Source: Neostapfia colusana
Lineage: Eukaryota; Streptophyta; Magnoliopsida; Poales; Poaceae
Assembly (NCBI GenBank): GCA_030760725.1
Contig: JASWHV010000003.1
Location: forward strand, 114,794,153 to 114,858,152
Direction of reading: 5' to 3'
DNA: 64,000 nucleotides
The notes beneath the pieces are model-generated. The model was not told where the DNA came from. It saw only the letters and a program-made list of their open reading frames with translations, and ran no database searches. Both the position numbers and the translations under genes were made by a program. Positions 1 through 11,531 of this stretch are shown here, in pieces (the stretch's first letter is position 1; each line of letters opens with the position of its first letter).

Positions 1-1130
1 TCATTTACTGCGGCAACCGACAAGTCGGTCGCACCGCTCTCCTCGGGAACCACCAGGCGTTGTCGAGGGGTTATCCTTTCGGTCCCCAGTGGATGACGAG
101 TGGACCTGGGTCTAGCCCATCGTCGAGGGAGGCGGATAGCCTCGGTGTGCAGCGGTGGTGACCCAATCACCGCGCCTGTTACACTGCCTGAGGCCAAGGA
201 CGGGTATAAAAGGAGGTCTTGTGGTGTGAGTCAGCACCCTTCCTCACCATGTGGCCTTCGTTCTCCTCTTGTGCGCTGGAAGTCGCCGCTTCCAAACGCT
301 CTCGCCCACCAGATACTCCCTCACTGGTAGCCGACTTTGTAAACTTTCGCAAGATGTTCATGAGTATGCGGCCTCCGGTGAGGGTCTCTGACGGATCTCT
401 CTCCCTGGCGGCCTTGGATAGGGGCGCAAGCCATCCTGATTGCGTGCTGATGGTAGGGGAGGCCGTCAGGGACAGGGTCTTCGACCCGCTGTGAGTCCCA
501 ATGCTAGTGTCGGGTGGAGCACGTCCTCTAGGCACTTTGCCGCAAGGGGACTTCCTACCGGTACCGGAGGAAGGCTAAGTTGAGAGTGATCAAGATTCCT
601 CCTGGTACTGTTGTAAACAGCAAAATCTGTTATAGATGGCGATTTTGCCCATCCGGTACTGGATGTTACTATTGCCTTGGTCCAGCATGCGTAGTCTGAT
701 ATAACACTTGGATGTCATCATTGTCTCAGTCCAACACGCACTGGTGTTGACCTTGGTCTAATTGCAAGTGACCATCTTACTGCATAGAGATCGGCTCAGG
801 GGACAACCAAGCAGTCCACGGAGCAGAAGACTACTCGACTCGTAGCCGTTGAGCTTTTATTATTGTCTTGTATCCCCAAATATCAATGAAAAGCTCCTTG
901 TTCTAAGTATTTTATTGTCTTGCCTTGTATTTCTGTATTGATGAATGAAAAAGTGGTTCCGTTGATCTCCCTTCTATTAATTGCTTGGCGCACAGTCCGA
1001 TAGGAAGAGCCATTTCTAGTTCCCATGAGGTCCCCAGACCCTTGATGCCGCATAGATCGGTGGATCCCTTAACTCGCCAAAGCAGTTGTCGTTTCCACGC
1101 TGCTTAGCTTGACGAGTCGCGATGACCCCC
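1..1130 (+). mobile_element. Tat-like Gypsy remnant: plus-strand TATA-driven unit
   Basis: This stretch matches 48.4-49.1 kb of the window closely enough to align by eye, through the U-shaped GC-rich upstream block, the TATA box and the following CT-rich leader. It ends with a poly(A)-signal-like stretch (AATGAAAA around 885-950). In both copies it lies beside decayed Gypsy sequence, so it belongs to a retrotransposon and not to a host gene. The neighbouring pol fragments (2380-3165) run on the minus strand, so this is probably the antisense transcription unit that some Tat-lineage elements carry between pol and the 3' LTR. That assignment is inference. No long intact ORF is present, and the left edge is cut by the window. 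Confidence 0.5.
205..211 (+). promoter_or_regulatory. TATA box of the retrotransposon-borne unit
   Basis: TATAAAA followed by AGGAGG, in the same context as the TATA box at 48831. A CT-rich leader follows, as expected for a transcribed 5' end. Confidence 0.5.
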
Positions 1131-2379
1131 CGAAAACCAGGTGCCAGTGTAAGACACAACTCTGGGGCCTTCGGGAGGCGCCGGTCTTTGGGGTCCGAAA
1201 GTGTCCCCCTTGGGAGAGTTGGAGTTACGGCCCCACGGATCAGATCCCTGCAGCTTGCACAAATACTAAGAGAATGGGATAAACCATGCCATGTAGTTGC
1301 ATTTTCTCTCCTCGTCGACCCCGTTATGGTTTATGGTCGTCCGCTAAGCTACGGAGTATGGGCAATTCGATGTATTGACGTCCGTACCCTAGCTACCATC
1401 TTTCCCGGGGCGGTGTGGTGTCTGGGTCCCCCCCACTCCGGGTAATGTGCTGTCAGAGGTAGGGCGCGCATGCCCGGGACGTAGGACCATCCCAAGCAGG
1501 CTACCTGCCCTAGATCTATTGCTGACCAGACACTCCGAAAAAAGGGGAGGTGCCCCTCCGGTGCTACCGGACCCGGACTGGAAGGTAGCCAGGGGGTCCA
1601 AAGAAAATACAGGTGCCTCAGGCATTTTCTCCTTGTAGAAGGACTTTGGCCAAGGGCGAGAGGGATAACCCCAATTATATACACGCCGAGATGTACGAAA
1701 GAAAAAATATACGCAAGCTTGAAGGGGAAGTTGTATTGGCATGGGAGCGCAAAGGTCCAGAATGACTTAGCTGGCGCAGGCAGTACTTCGCCGACTTCCC
1801 AAGCTTGCTCCTCTAGTCCCTTAGCGGCGTAAGTACCCAAGGCGCCCAGGCAGTGTGGATATCACTCCTTCTAGGCCCTTGGCAATGTGAGGACCTCAGG
1901 AGGGTTCGGCCCTTGTCTTCAGCTTGTCGCAGCCAGCGCTCTCAGTCTTCTACTCGTTGCTGAAGCGGTGCGATGCCCTACGCGCATGATTTATCGGGGC
2001 GGCCCCTTGGTAGGTATGATCACCCGGTGGGGGGCGCACCTACCAAGTAGACTAGATGGTGCAGGGTGTTAGCATCGGGCCTCCTAGGGGGTCTGGGTCG
2101 CTATGGACCTATTGAGACGGTTCGAGCTAGGTGTTGTGGTCGTCCAAGACGCGGTTGAGGCTTTGCCTAGGGGCATGTGCCACCTGGATCCCCGACACTG
2201 AAGTCACAGCGTTGGGGTGCCCAGCCATCATGCCTTGAATGGTCATGAGGGCAGGGTCACTTGTAGTGTCTACGCCGGTGTGTGGATCTATTCGGCGTGA
2301 TCTGATATGTCTTGCATCTCTTGACTAGCTCGACGACATCCAGGGGGCTATCAGCTAGTAAAAGCCCTGTCGGAAGGTT
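1131..2379. mobile_element. Decayed Gypsy internal sequence, no gene
   Basis: Non-coding retrotransposon interior. Roughly 1690-2110 aligns by eye with about 59130-59500 (shared blocks around 'cttcagcttgtcg' and 'catcgggcctcct'), and 1320-1380 resembles 59590-59645. The same family is therefore present twice, in rearranged form. No intact ORF or RNA gene is seen here. Confidence 0.45.
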
Positions 2380-3165
2380 TTACCAGCCAGCGAGCAGAAC
2401 GAAGCTGTTACTACACTCGCCCTCTTGGATCTCTGCGAATAGCTCACAGCCCTCCTCCCTGGTAATGCACCGCAATAGAACGCTGTCAGCGCCACACCAG
2501 TAGAGATCTCCGTCTACCAGCATGTATCTTCTAGCCATACAAACGATTGGTTCAGCGGATACACGTTCATCAGGAAGGATATTGTCTTTCAAGCAGGTCC
2601 GGACCTCCGTGATCCCTGCATCGGACCTACTTGAGCTTTTCGGATCTTGGGCGTCGGGTTACATGGAGCCCCTGGTGATGCATATGATCCTTGGCGAGCG
2701 CCATGGTTGCAGGGCCGCCGGGACTGCCAGCTTCGAGGTGCTGGGCTTGCCCCCTTTCGCCTGGTTCGGCAGGCCAGGCTGTATGACGCAGTAGCTTCCT
2801 TCCAAAGGTGCCTTCGGGGACCAGGGTCCATGCAGAGGCTTTTATTGAAAGGTTGTCTGCCACTGTGTTGTTGGCGCAGGGGATATGGCGCTACTCCAAG
2901 GCATGAAACCCCTCCCCTACCTCTTGCATGCGGACAAGGTAGGTAGATGGATATGGGTCAGTATGGGGATACTCTCGCTCGCTTTGTTTGATGGCGAGTT
3001 GGGAGCCTGCTTTCGGCTAGCATCTGCGGCATTCCTGGATGAAAGGCAGTACTCAAGCCAAATATGAGGGCTTCATACCTTGCCAAGCTATTAGTAGCTC
3101 TGGAGTCAAGGTGCACCATGTAGTTGAACTGCTCTCCAAACTGCGAGGTGAGCAGGAACCCCGCT
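2380..3165 (-). pseudogene. Gypsy pol fragment: RNase H plus pre-integrase region
   Basis: Read on the minus strand, about 3165-3060 gives a broken run resembling an archaeal-type RNase H (YMVHLDSRATN, then YEALIFGL), as in Tat-lineage Gypsy elements. About 2870-2810 resembles the end of that domain (NLSIKASAWTLVPEGTF). 2592-2380 is an open 70-aa stretch containing MARRYMLVDGDLYW and LLRCITREEGCELFAEI, typical of the segment before the integrase zinc finger. Frames shift between these pieces and stops intervene, so this is a dead copy. It supports minus orientation for the remnant at the left edge. Confidence 0.7.
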
Positions 3166-3937
3166 TTGGCACCTCGCTCGCACGAGGGCCGTCGCAGCAG
3201 AGCGTCTAGTAGGGTCCGGTGAAAGCCAGGGCTATGGTTCCACGCTACCGCTGTTTTGACCCCCTAGATGGTACGGAGGTGGAATCAATCCCACCTCAAA
3301 TGTGTAGTTCTAGCGTATAAGACTAGCGTGTAGGACGGCTCTGAACATGTCATTCATAACTGCTATGCATGAGCCAATATAGACTGTAATGGAACGCACC
3401 GGACATGATTCATTTTTCCTCATTCCTTACTTCCTTCGGGCAATAAAGGGCAACAGGCCATGTAAGAAGACATCGATTTGCCCCAGGTACCGAGAGTGTC
3501 CTGACCCGTCTGGGATTTTAGCTGTTCTAAGCTCTGTTCCTAGTCTCTATGTTACCCTTACAAGAAAGAGAAAAAGAAAAAATTTTCTACCACTACTTGG
3601 GGGTAGACTTACAGAGGTGTCCTATAGCCTAAGGTCTGGGTAGAGGTACCCATTTCTTGTAGCAAGGCGGGCGCTCCTGGGCGATGTGCTCGTACTAGCC
3701 GTGGGGCAGGCCTGTGACTCCTCCTTAAGGAAGCTGTGGCCGAGGCCCCAGGTGACCCTACCTTGGACACACACAAAAAAAAACACAAGCCAAATTTTTT
3801 TGGGGCGGGGGGGTATATAATTTTATTGATAAGTTCATTACAAACTGCCTCATTAAACCTTGCACTCATTGCGAGCTCCCCCCGTAAGGAAAAGAGTACA
3901 GTTTGTTTGAGTTCTTGTTCATATAATCATCAATACA
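3166..3937. other. No gene recognised
   Basis: Mixed sequence with no coding signal I can support. It includes an A-rich run followed by a G-run near 3775-3815. The right part is probably the 3' non-coding part of the hAT element. I could not find a left terminal inverted repeat. Confidence 0.4.
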
Positions 3938-4330
3938 TCATTCAGACTCATCTAGCTCAAGATCCTCCATCGCTTTCATAATTTCTGGATCCTCAAGACG
4001 GTGTTGATCTCTAGATTCCGCCACCTCCCAATCTTTAAGGCATGTGAGGCACTCAACCATCTTGGGTGTAAGAGAGGACCTGCAAAAGTGGTCGAACAAA
4101 ATCAACATTGAATCATTATAACATATGTTGAATGAAAAATGATCGGCGATCTATTCACCTCCTTTCTTCTATTATCCTTCCAGTTGAGCTAAATATAGCT
4201 TCGAAAGACACACTTGAAACTGGAATAAGCAGAACATCACGCGCAAATTGAGAGAGCACCGGAAACTGACTTTCATTGTCTTTCCACCATGCTAAGAGGT
4301 CCACCTCAACATCATCCTGAAAACCAACGT

Positions 4331-4429
4331 AAATGAAGTGGTAAATTTTTTTCAGATTTAGATGTTCATAAAAGCAAAAATGAAATGGTAAATAAATTTT
4401 CAGATTTAGATGTTCATAAAAGCAAAAAT
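4331..4429. repeat. Tandem duplication, period about 48 bp
   Basis: Two near-identical AT-rich copies sharing 'cagatttagatgttcataaa' lie side by side in what should be an intron of the hAT gene. This is a local duplication and has no coding role. Confidence 0.75.
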
Positions 4430-4618
4430 TATATCTGAAGCATTGGATCGTGAGCCACGTGGTCTATATCAAGATAGTGGGACAACTCCGCGCTTTGATT
4501 CCAATTTGACCTAGAGGCATGTGAGGATGTAGTAGAAGTTTCCTTGGACTATTTTTTCCACATGTTAGATGTTGTACTTCTTCTCTTTTTAAGTTGTTGT
4601 CCTTCGACTCTAGGGCGC

Positions 4619-5797
4619 TGTCGAAGTGTTTACTATGACACTTCCCCCTGTCTGCTCGGAAGCAGCCCGCGGAGGTTCTTTTTTCAGTGGGGCTAGTGGA
4701 TCTCGGAGGTCTGAGCACGATGGCGAGAGAGACACAAGGATTTACGTGGTTCGGTCCGCCGAAGTGTAAAACCCTTCATCCACGGGAGTGTTTAGAGTAT
4801 TACTTGCTCGCGTGTGAGAATGAGTTGGTTGGGTTGCATACCCCTTGCCCGGAGGCTGTGTCGGTCCTTTTATAGCCCAAGGCCTGGGCAGTTACATGTG
4901 TCTCTTATACGTGAGCTATAGATATTTACAGCTATATGTATTGTCACTATCGGTGGAGTTAAGGCGCGCCGCCTGACCCGCTGGGCGCCTCTGACCGGGT
5001 GGCTGGTGATAATAAAGTCCTCATCTTGTCACTGCGTCTCCTCGCTCTGTTAGGTGGCTCAGTGCCGTTGGGTGGCACTGTTGTGCCGTCACACCTCGTC
5101 GCCCTGTCTTTCACCGTAATGGTGCGCAGACAGGGGATGGAGGCGTGCGTCGTGCGCCATGCTTCTGAGGAATGCGCGAGCCTTGAATGCTTGGCCTGAC
5201 AACATACCTTCCTCCTTTCTCATTGGCCATCTGCCCGCTGCTTGCTAGTGTAACGTCTAGGCGGCTAGCGCCTGGGACACGCGTCTCCACTGGAGCCGTC
5301 TTGTGGAGTAGTATGTGGTCTGGAATTATTGGGCATGTGGCAGCACCGGAGGCCTCCATGCTGGAGGTTGGATCCAGAGCCGCAGAACACGTGGCACATC
5401 CGGAGCCTTCCCTAGGGGGAAGGTACAGCCGGAGACGCTGCCTATGTGGCAGCACCGTAGGCTCCCATGCTGTAGGTCGGATCCGGAGCCGCAGGATGCA
5501 TGGTACCTTCGGAGCCCTCTCAGGCCGGGGGATATGGCTCGGAGGTTTCGGACACGTGGCAGCGCCGCTGCCCTCCTTGGTGGAGGCTGGGGTTCGACAC
5601 TGTTCGATACGTGTCGGCTCCCAAGCTACCCTTGTCCAGTAGTCAGGCTCAGGGTCTGAAGACACGTTGCAACTCTGAGATGGCCCATGGGGCCCAGAGC
5701 GCGTGGCTTATGCTGGAGCCCGCCTAAGCTGGGAAGCCGGGGCCCATGTGTCTTTTTTCCCACTACGCGAAAGTACCCGGTTCGCTTGGTACCGACA
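4619..5797 (-). mobile_element. Solo LTR (Gypsy, Tat-like) inside the hAT gene
   Basis: The element starts TGTCGAAGTG and ends GGTACCGACA, giving TG...CA ends. It is flanked by GGCGC (4614-4618) and GGTGC (5798-5802), a 5-bp target duplication with one mismatch. Its TATA box lies on the minus strand at 4868-4874, so the LTR reads right to left. The R-U5 side (4640-4900) is homologous to 47790-48030, with a shared 'atttacgtggttcg' block. The U3 side (5330-5660) contains imperfect repeats with ACACGTGGCA-type motifs. No internal region remains, as expected after recombination between two LTRs. Confidence 0.8.
4868..4874 (-). promoter_or_regulatory. TATA box of the solo LTR
   Basis: Minus-strand TATAAAA in the context GGGCTATAAAAGG, positioned as expected for the U3/R boundary of a right-to-left LTR. 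The same arrangement is visible near 48011-48021. Confidence 0.6.
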
Positions 5798-7433
5798 GGT
5801 GCGGTTGTCCATATATCTGTTGATACATACCAAATACTCGAAATATCTAGGACTTAACATGTGAGTACGTAGATGAGTAATCAAGATCAAGTTTATCACC
5901 AATAAATTGTAAAGCAGTCTCTAATTGCTCTAGTTTTTTATGTGGATCAAAAATGAGAGAAAAACTATAAATATGTGGGATAGCATCAAAATATTTTAGG
6001 TATTTTGCTTTCATTTCTATAACAATAGGAGCAAGTATTTCATCATTCTCATATTCATGAAATATTTCTACAAAAGATCATGAGTCGTTCAAATAAAAGG
6101 GGAGAAGTGGGATAATAGATACCGGATAACAAGGTAGTTGTATTATAGAACGGTTTCAATAAGTGTCGAAAACGTGATGGTGTGATCCAATCTATTTCAT
6201 TAAGCACTATACCTGCATCTTGAGCATTCATAAAAGTGGTGAAAATATTCTCATATCCTTTTAATTGCTTCAACATGGTGTATGTAGAGTTCCATCACAC
6301 TTTCATATCTAGTGAAAACTTCTCTGTTTTCAACCATTTTACATGGCAATATTCCCTAAAATTTCGATAAACCTGTGGAGAATTCAAAAGATAACGAATG
6401 GTACTATGTATATTATCAATGCATCCACTTGTCTTTGTCAAACCAGCCTGCACAATAAGATTAATGATATGGCATACACATCTTTGATGTAGAACATACC
6501 CACTGATGTAGCTTTTGATATGTGGCTCAAGCATATCCATAGCCCTAGTGTTAGCCGATGCATTATCAAGAGTAATAGAGATGATCCTATTTTCAATACC
6601 AAATCTCTAATAACCTCTAGCACATGTGAGGCAATTGCCTTACCGGTGTGATTCTCATCAATGACCCGAAATCCTAAAATCCTTTTGTTTAGCTTATACT
6701 CATGGTCTATGTAATGAGCAACAACACTAAGATAGTTTGTCCTCTGGTGTGAAGATAACCAAATATCTGATGTTAGTGCAACAGAAAATGACATGCTCCT
6801 AAAAGTTTGTTTCAACATGTCCATTTTTTCATTGTATCTTTTAATTATATCATGTCTAGTAGTTTTCCTAGAAACATTACTACATTGTGGACAAAAAGCT
6901 TTCTGAATCATTCTTTCAAAATTAGCAATTTTGCCCATACAAATAGGTTGATTCTCAGTTGCAATATATCTAGCAATTTCAGAGTGAGCTACATCAGTGT
7001 TATAAACCCAAGTAACTACAGAGCCGTCGGGCATGAAGTTCAATTAAGTTTGTGTTGCTCCATCTTCTCATAACGCAAGCTTCTTCATACATCCAGCATA
7101 ATGCCGATTCAAATGACCCGTGCCGCTACTAGATGCTGCTGAAAGAACATTTTTACAGTATTTTCATGTAGCAGAAACAACAACACTCTTACCATTGATG
7201 AATTCCTTGTTCTCAATAAAGTATTGCCAACATGTCACTCGACTTCTCCGACCCGTAGTTGTGGAAGATGTTTGACCACCTTCATTGCTAGGGATAGGCC
7301 TGAATGACGCAGGCGCGACCGCAGTCGTATCGACGGAGAAGCTATCTGTACCTGCATCATTCAAATTAAACGCATTATCTTGACCTTCCTCTTCCTCGTA
7401 GACATCCTCACCTTTCATATGAATATTATCCAT

Positions 7434-8372
7434 GTCGTAGTCTCCCCATGCTTGGGGACAAACGATGTGGATCGGGTTGCTTGGCTTTGAACATGGACGA
7501 CATGCGCCAGTCACGGCCACGAACACGGCGCAACGATGTCGCAATCTTTTCCCTATTACCGCTACCCCTAGATGGAAGCATCTTGCCGAGCGACGGCGCG
7601 ACGCAAGCCGGCGATGGCGCGTAGGTGGGGCAGAGCCGCGATAGGCGTGCTGCTCGACGCGAGCGGCGCAGATCCGGGGCGCGCTGCTCGGCGCGGGCCT
7701 GCTGGGGCAGAGGCGGGCGACGCGGGGTGGGCCAGCCGGGGCGGCTGGCCGGCGGCGCGTGGTTGGCCGGGGGCCGGGGCGGGGAGCCGAGGACACGCGG
7801 CTCCGGGCGGGAGCGCGCAACGTGGGGCGGGCCGGCGCGCGGCAGGTCAGGGCGGGGACGCGCGACTCGGGACCGTAGCGCGTAGCGCGGGGCGGACCGG
7901 CGCGCGGTGCGCGGCAAGCCAGGGCGGGGCGCGCGACTCGAGGCAAACCGGGGCGGGGCGCGCGGCGTGGGGTGGGCTCGGTGCGAGGCGCGCGACTCAG
8001 AACCGGGGACGACCGGCGGAGGCGCGGCGGGCGGCTAGTGGGAGAGCTAGGGACCGGAGATGGCGGCGCTGGACTGGAGACCGAAAAAGTGACGTTGTGA
8101 ATCGAAGTCCGAACGGGAGGTGGGGGATATTGTAAAAATATTCGGGTCGGAATCGGGCCGATGGGCTCTATCGAGCCGATTTCAAAATTTCGGGCCAACC
8201 GGGTCGGGCCGGCCCGAACATGGCCCAAAACTTTGTGCTTCCGTACCGCCCGCCGTGCCCTATTCCCAGTCCCGGCACGGCCCGATGTTTCATGCCGGAC
8301 CGGGCCTCGTGTCAGGGTTTTCAACCGGGTTTCGGCCCGCCCGAAAGTGGCCCGGCCCAAGTCGCACCACTA
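7434..8372 (-). mobile_element. GC-rich 5' region and right terminus of the hAT element
   Basis: From 7500 to 8050 the sequence is extremely GC-rich and gives long, low-complexity Ala/Arg/Pro-rich open frames on both strands. I regard these as compositional, not coding. From 8150 to 8372 there are repeated GGCCCGG/CCGGGCC-type words typical of subterminal regions of grass hAT elements. The probable right end reads ...GTCGCACCACTA. The matching left end was not found, so the boundary is provisional. Confidence 0.45.
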
Positions 8373-9100
8373 TTCAAGGTGCAACCAGGCATGAGCTTGG
8401 CCGGAAAGCGACGCCGTTGTCTTAACTCTAGGCGTCGCCCACGACGTGGATTCGGTGAGCTACCCGACGTCTCGCTCTCCATAGCTAATGGCGCGACCTC
8501 CAGCACGCAGCTCGGCAAGCCACCACGGCGGCAACCAGTTTTTATGGGGGTTTCCAAGATGCAACGTCATCAGCCATCGTCGGCCCACCAGCCCGCCCTC
8601 CGATGCCACGAACTAAGAAATTTTTTTCCTATTTTTAGATCCACGTTGTGCCAAGTCTGATGTATGTACCTGATGATGGAAAACACAAAGCAAAAGATCC
8701 AAGTTGTAGTGGGTGATTTATTGGTGTTGCGCGCTGGAGAAAATGCAAGCTATTTTCCCTAATCCCCATCTCTCGCTCACAATTTGGTAGGCACGAGATG
8801 CAAATTTATTAATCTGAGTATATGTCAACACATGTGAAGCCATGTTATTAATCTGTGCATATTTCTATGTCAATGATGCTATAAAATATACTTAACATAA
8901 ATATACTCACTTGTCAATTTTATGCAATGACTATATAGTTTTATTTTTATACTATTTTAATGCAATGGCTCGACCAGAACTTGATCGATCAGGGGACCTG
9001 AATATGTTGCGGTCCGAACCTTGGTTCCATTATCTAAAAAAGTGAACCGGATACTGAACCAAAGTGTCAATAGTACGGCCGCGGCGCGGTGCGGTAAATG
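8373..9100. other. Intergenic, no gene recognised
   Basis: AT-rich in the right half (8800-8970), with no convincing ORF, repeat or RNA gene. The small open frames here lack any recognisable motif. Confidence 0.4.
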
Positions 9101-10841
9101 GCGGTGCGGTGACAACCGCGAGGGCAGGGCAAGGGACCCACACCCACCGGGGAAGGGAGGGGAGAGTTGATTTGAGGCTTTTCATTCAGGCACAACGAAG
9201 AGACACGACGACAAGTCAGCCCACCTCTGGCGTCCAACCCACACGGAAGTCAGGAGTGGTCCCTTCCTTCCACGCGCTCCCATGGCCCGTGCCGCCTTTA
9301 CCGTGGGGCAGCGGCCAACGCTCCCTTCCTCTTTCCAGTCGCCTTCTCCCGGGCAGCCACGCCACCGGGCGGATGCCTCGGGCTCGTCGCTGCGCAGGCA
9401 AACGTGACGTTTCTCTTTCTCCTGGGCATGGTGAAAGTTGCTGGTAATCTAGCCCGTGGGTAGCGCGAGCACAGTCTCTGTGCGCGCGTGCGCAGAAGCC
9501 ATAACGGTACTGCGTCGTGGCGTGGCCAGGTGGAGAAGCTGTAAAAAAACTGCGGATGCAGGCACGCAGGTGTCACTCCGTCCTTGTTCTCCCTTTCACT
9601 TCTCCATCTTAATAAAAAAGAGAAAAGTGAAGAGCAACCACCTGCCGAGGCCGAGGGTGGTTCAGTTGGGATGGATTGATGGCGGAAAACAGCGCGGTTT
9701 TCCAACCAACCGATCACAGTGGCTCTCCTCTCCTCTTCTCCAGCGGCCACACGGGCACGGGCTCCGTCGAGGCATCAACCACCAAAACCACACCACACAC
9801 ACAAAAAAAAAGGGTCAGATTCAAAAGAAAAACGATTGGTCGCCACACAAATACCAACTACAACAACAACTACACTCACGCTCATGCCTGCCCCCGTCCC
9901 GTCCCGTTTCCTTCCGCTGATCCGCTCCCTTCCTTCCAGCGGCGGCCACCACCGGTGGGCCCGCCCCATCACTGGGAGGAAGCCCCTCCCTCTCGACCCC
10001 GTCGTGTGTCCCGGTGTCGTGCGAGAATGTAACGGAAGAGCCTCCCTCTCACGCGTCTTTGATCCATTCCCCGGCCGCGCTCGACGGAGTTGCCCCGGAG
10101 GGGAATGTGGGACCCGCGCTGCCGTGAATTTGCCTAGACCCGCCTCGGTCCGTCCTGCCGGCGGCATGGTGAGTCCTCCGCCGCCCTCTGCCTTATGGCC
10201 TTCACGCAGATTTGCCGCCTCCCGTCGCGCTCTCGCGCGCTTTTTCCCTTTTTTCCTTCTTTTCCATTCGTCACCGCTCCCCTAAATTAATTGGCCGTTA
10301 CGATTGCAAGTTACCACTGTTCGATTCGCCTTCTCCTCTCCTTCTCCCTGTTTCGCTCCACGAATTCAAACTCTTCTTTCCAGTCTAGTCTATTCTAGTA
10401 GCGTCGACTTGTGGTGAGCCAACTAACTGATTTCACGTCAGTTTCTGGCTACGGTTTCTGAAATTCCGCTTCACCATAGCATCATCGACTTGTGGCGAGC
10501 CAACTAACCGATTCCGCGCCAATTTCTCGTGACGGTTTCTGAAATTGTTTGCAGTTCCCCGTGAATTGGTACCCCATGCGTCCATTGCTGCTCTGCGTTC
10601 CACCCAATTCGGCAATCTCGTCAATTGCTGCCAGCTGGTCCTGGCGAATTAGTTCGCTGTCGTCAACCAGCGCTGGAGAAGTACTCGGACCCTTTTCGCC
10701 TTTCCTTCCTCTTTCCTTCTCCCGTCCCCCTAGTAACTCCGCCAGGATTTAGATTTACGTGACGCAGGCGGACGAAGTTGTTATTGATGTAGGCGGACAA
10801 AGTCAACATGTCCTAGTTTTTTTCTCTTTCTGCCCTCATTT
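9101..10841 (+). promoter_or_regulatory. GC-rich 5' flank / 5' UTR region of the JMJ gene
   Basis: GC-rich, CT-tract-rich DNA typical of a grass promoter and 5' untranslated region. 10165-10175 holds an ATG directly followed by GTGAGT, which could be a 5' UTR splice donor. A CA-repeat with a poly(A) run lies near 9790-9815. No coding sequence is recognised. Its assignment to the JMJ gene rests only on it being the nearest host-like sequence upstream of the JMJ exons. Confidence 0.35.
10403..10549. repeat. Tandem duplication, period about 81-83 bp
   Basis: Two diverged copies, each beginning TCGACTTGTGG.GAGCCAACTAAC and ending ACGGTTTCTGAAATT, sit in the host 5' flank. The second ends just before a possible acceptor (TTTGCAG). 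Confidence 0.7.
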
Positions 10842-10845
10842 GGCA

Positions 10846-10896
10846 GGCAGAGGAAGGAGCATCTGTCGTAACATGGAATTTCCACAGCATCCTGCG
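10846..10896 (+). other. Candidate first coding exon of the JMJ gene
   Basis: A short exon-like block lies between an acceptor-like TTTGGCAG and a donor GTATCT at 10897. It contains ATG at 10873 and encodes MEFPQHPA in phase 0. The downstream JMJ exon starting at 27896 is also phase 0 (LEGRSYLPAEV), so the two could join. If so, the intron between them is 17.0 kb and contains three retrotransposons. There is no transcript evidence. Alternatively translation could begin inside the downstream block at ATG TCA CAG (27888). Confidence 0.35.
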
Positions 10897-11010
10897 GTAT
10901 CTCCCTCGCCTCCCAAGCTTTCCATTTCTTTTTATTTTCCTTTTCTTTTGCTTATGTGTATACATATGTCAAAATATATACTCCTGTTCAATCACTACTA
11001 CTAGCTGGTT

Positions 11011-11307
11011 TGTGACGGTGCAGAGTGATTAATGAGTTTAATTATATGTTAATAGAGAGGGTGAGGCATACTTAAGGAGTTATTATATTGTAAAGGAGGG
11101 TAAAGAGCGAGGAGGGACCACAGAGCTGTGACTGGCTGCCTTAAGTGGTTGAACAGAACTCTTGGGGGACATTAGACAACAGAATACAGAAATAGTTGGT
11201 TCCTATCGCATGTGCCTTTTCCCCTCGCGAACGCCGCTTGCTGGTCGGCGACCGCTGCGATCTCTCATGCCTAGGCAGTAGCGCGCCCATGGCCATGGGG
11301 CATCACA
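11011..11307 (+). repeat. 5' LTR of Gypsy A
   Basis: 297 bp, TG...CA ends, matched by 20990-21289. It is preceded by the target duplication TGGTT. Confidence 0.92.
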
Positions 11308-11325
11308 GTTGGTAGTCAGAGCCGG
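11308..11325 (+). other. Primer-binding site of Gypsy A
   Basis: GTTGGTAGTCAGAGCC directly follows the LTR. It resembles the common plant primer-binding word TGGTATCAGAGCC (complement of initiator tRNA-Met) with a small change. Confidence 0.7.
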
Positions 11326-11531
11326 ATTTTTCGGGGCAGCGGGCTGGATCGATCGCGGCCCAATCCCTTGGACTGTGAGCTGTAAAATCCCGAGAGGGGA
11401 GGGTTGAGAGCAGGCGAGTTGTTTGTCGAGGAGCTCGCTCTCCTGTAAACCCCCCTTGGTTGGCTCGGTTTGAGGAGGTCGCGACGGCTCTGGCGAAGCC
11501 CTTGGCGCAGACGAGCTTCGTCTTGGAAGCT

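Larger units (their letters stand above)
3938..7433 (-). pseudogene. hAT transposase (RICESLEEPER/ZBED-like), interrupted
   Basis: A cut-and-paste transposase of the hAT superfamily read on the minus strand. The likely start is ATG at 7433. A BED-finger beginning (SRVTCWQYF, then NGKSVVVSAT) lies near 7270-7165, followed by a Cys/His stretch ending RHYAGCMKK near 7095. The central domain runs 7043-5805 in several frames (SVALTSDIWLS, HQRCVCHIINLIVQ, then DAIPHIYSFSLIFDP). After the inserted LTR the C-terminal dimerisation domain continues: an exon at 4316-4159 (DLLAWWKDNESQFPVLSQFARDVL is the hATC signature region), then 4079-3938 ending in TGA. Splice signals flank those last two exons. The frame breaks plus a 1.18-kb LTR insertion make it non-functional. 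Confidence 0.8.

Noticed and set aside
5111..5665. 184-aa minus-strand frame in the solo LTR
   Set aside because: It spans U3 repeats; Pro/Ser-rich composition repeats with the DNA units and there is no domain.
7164..8360. Long Ala/Arg/Pro-rich open frames on both strands
   Set aside because: They arise from extreme GC content upstream of the hAT gene. Only the last ~90 codons on the minus strand (from 7433) match a known domain.
9456..10285. Open frames in the JMJ 5' flank
   Set aside because: Several overlapping frames with simple composition and none joining to the JMJ exons in phase; more likely promoter or leader DNA.
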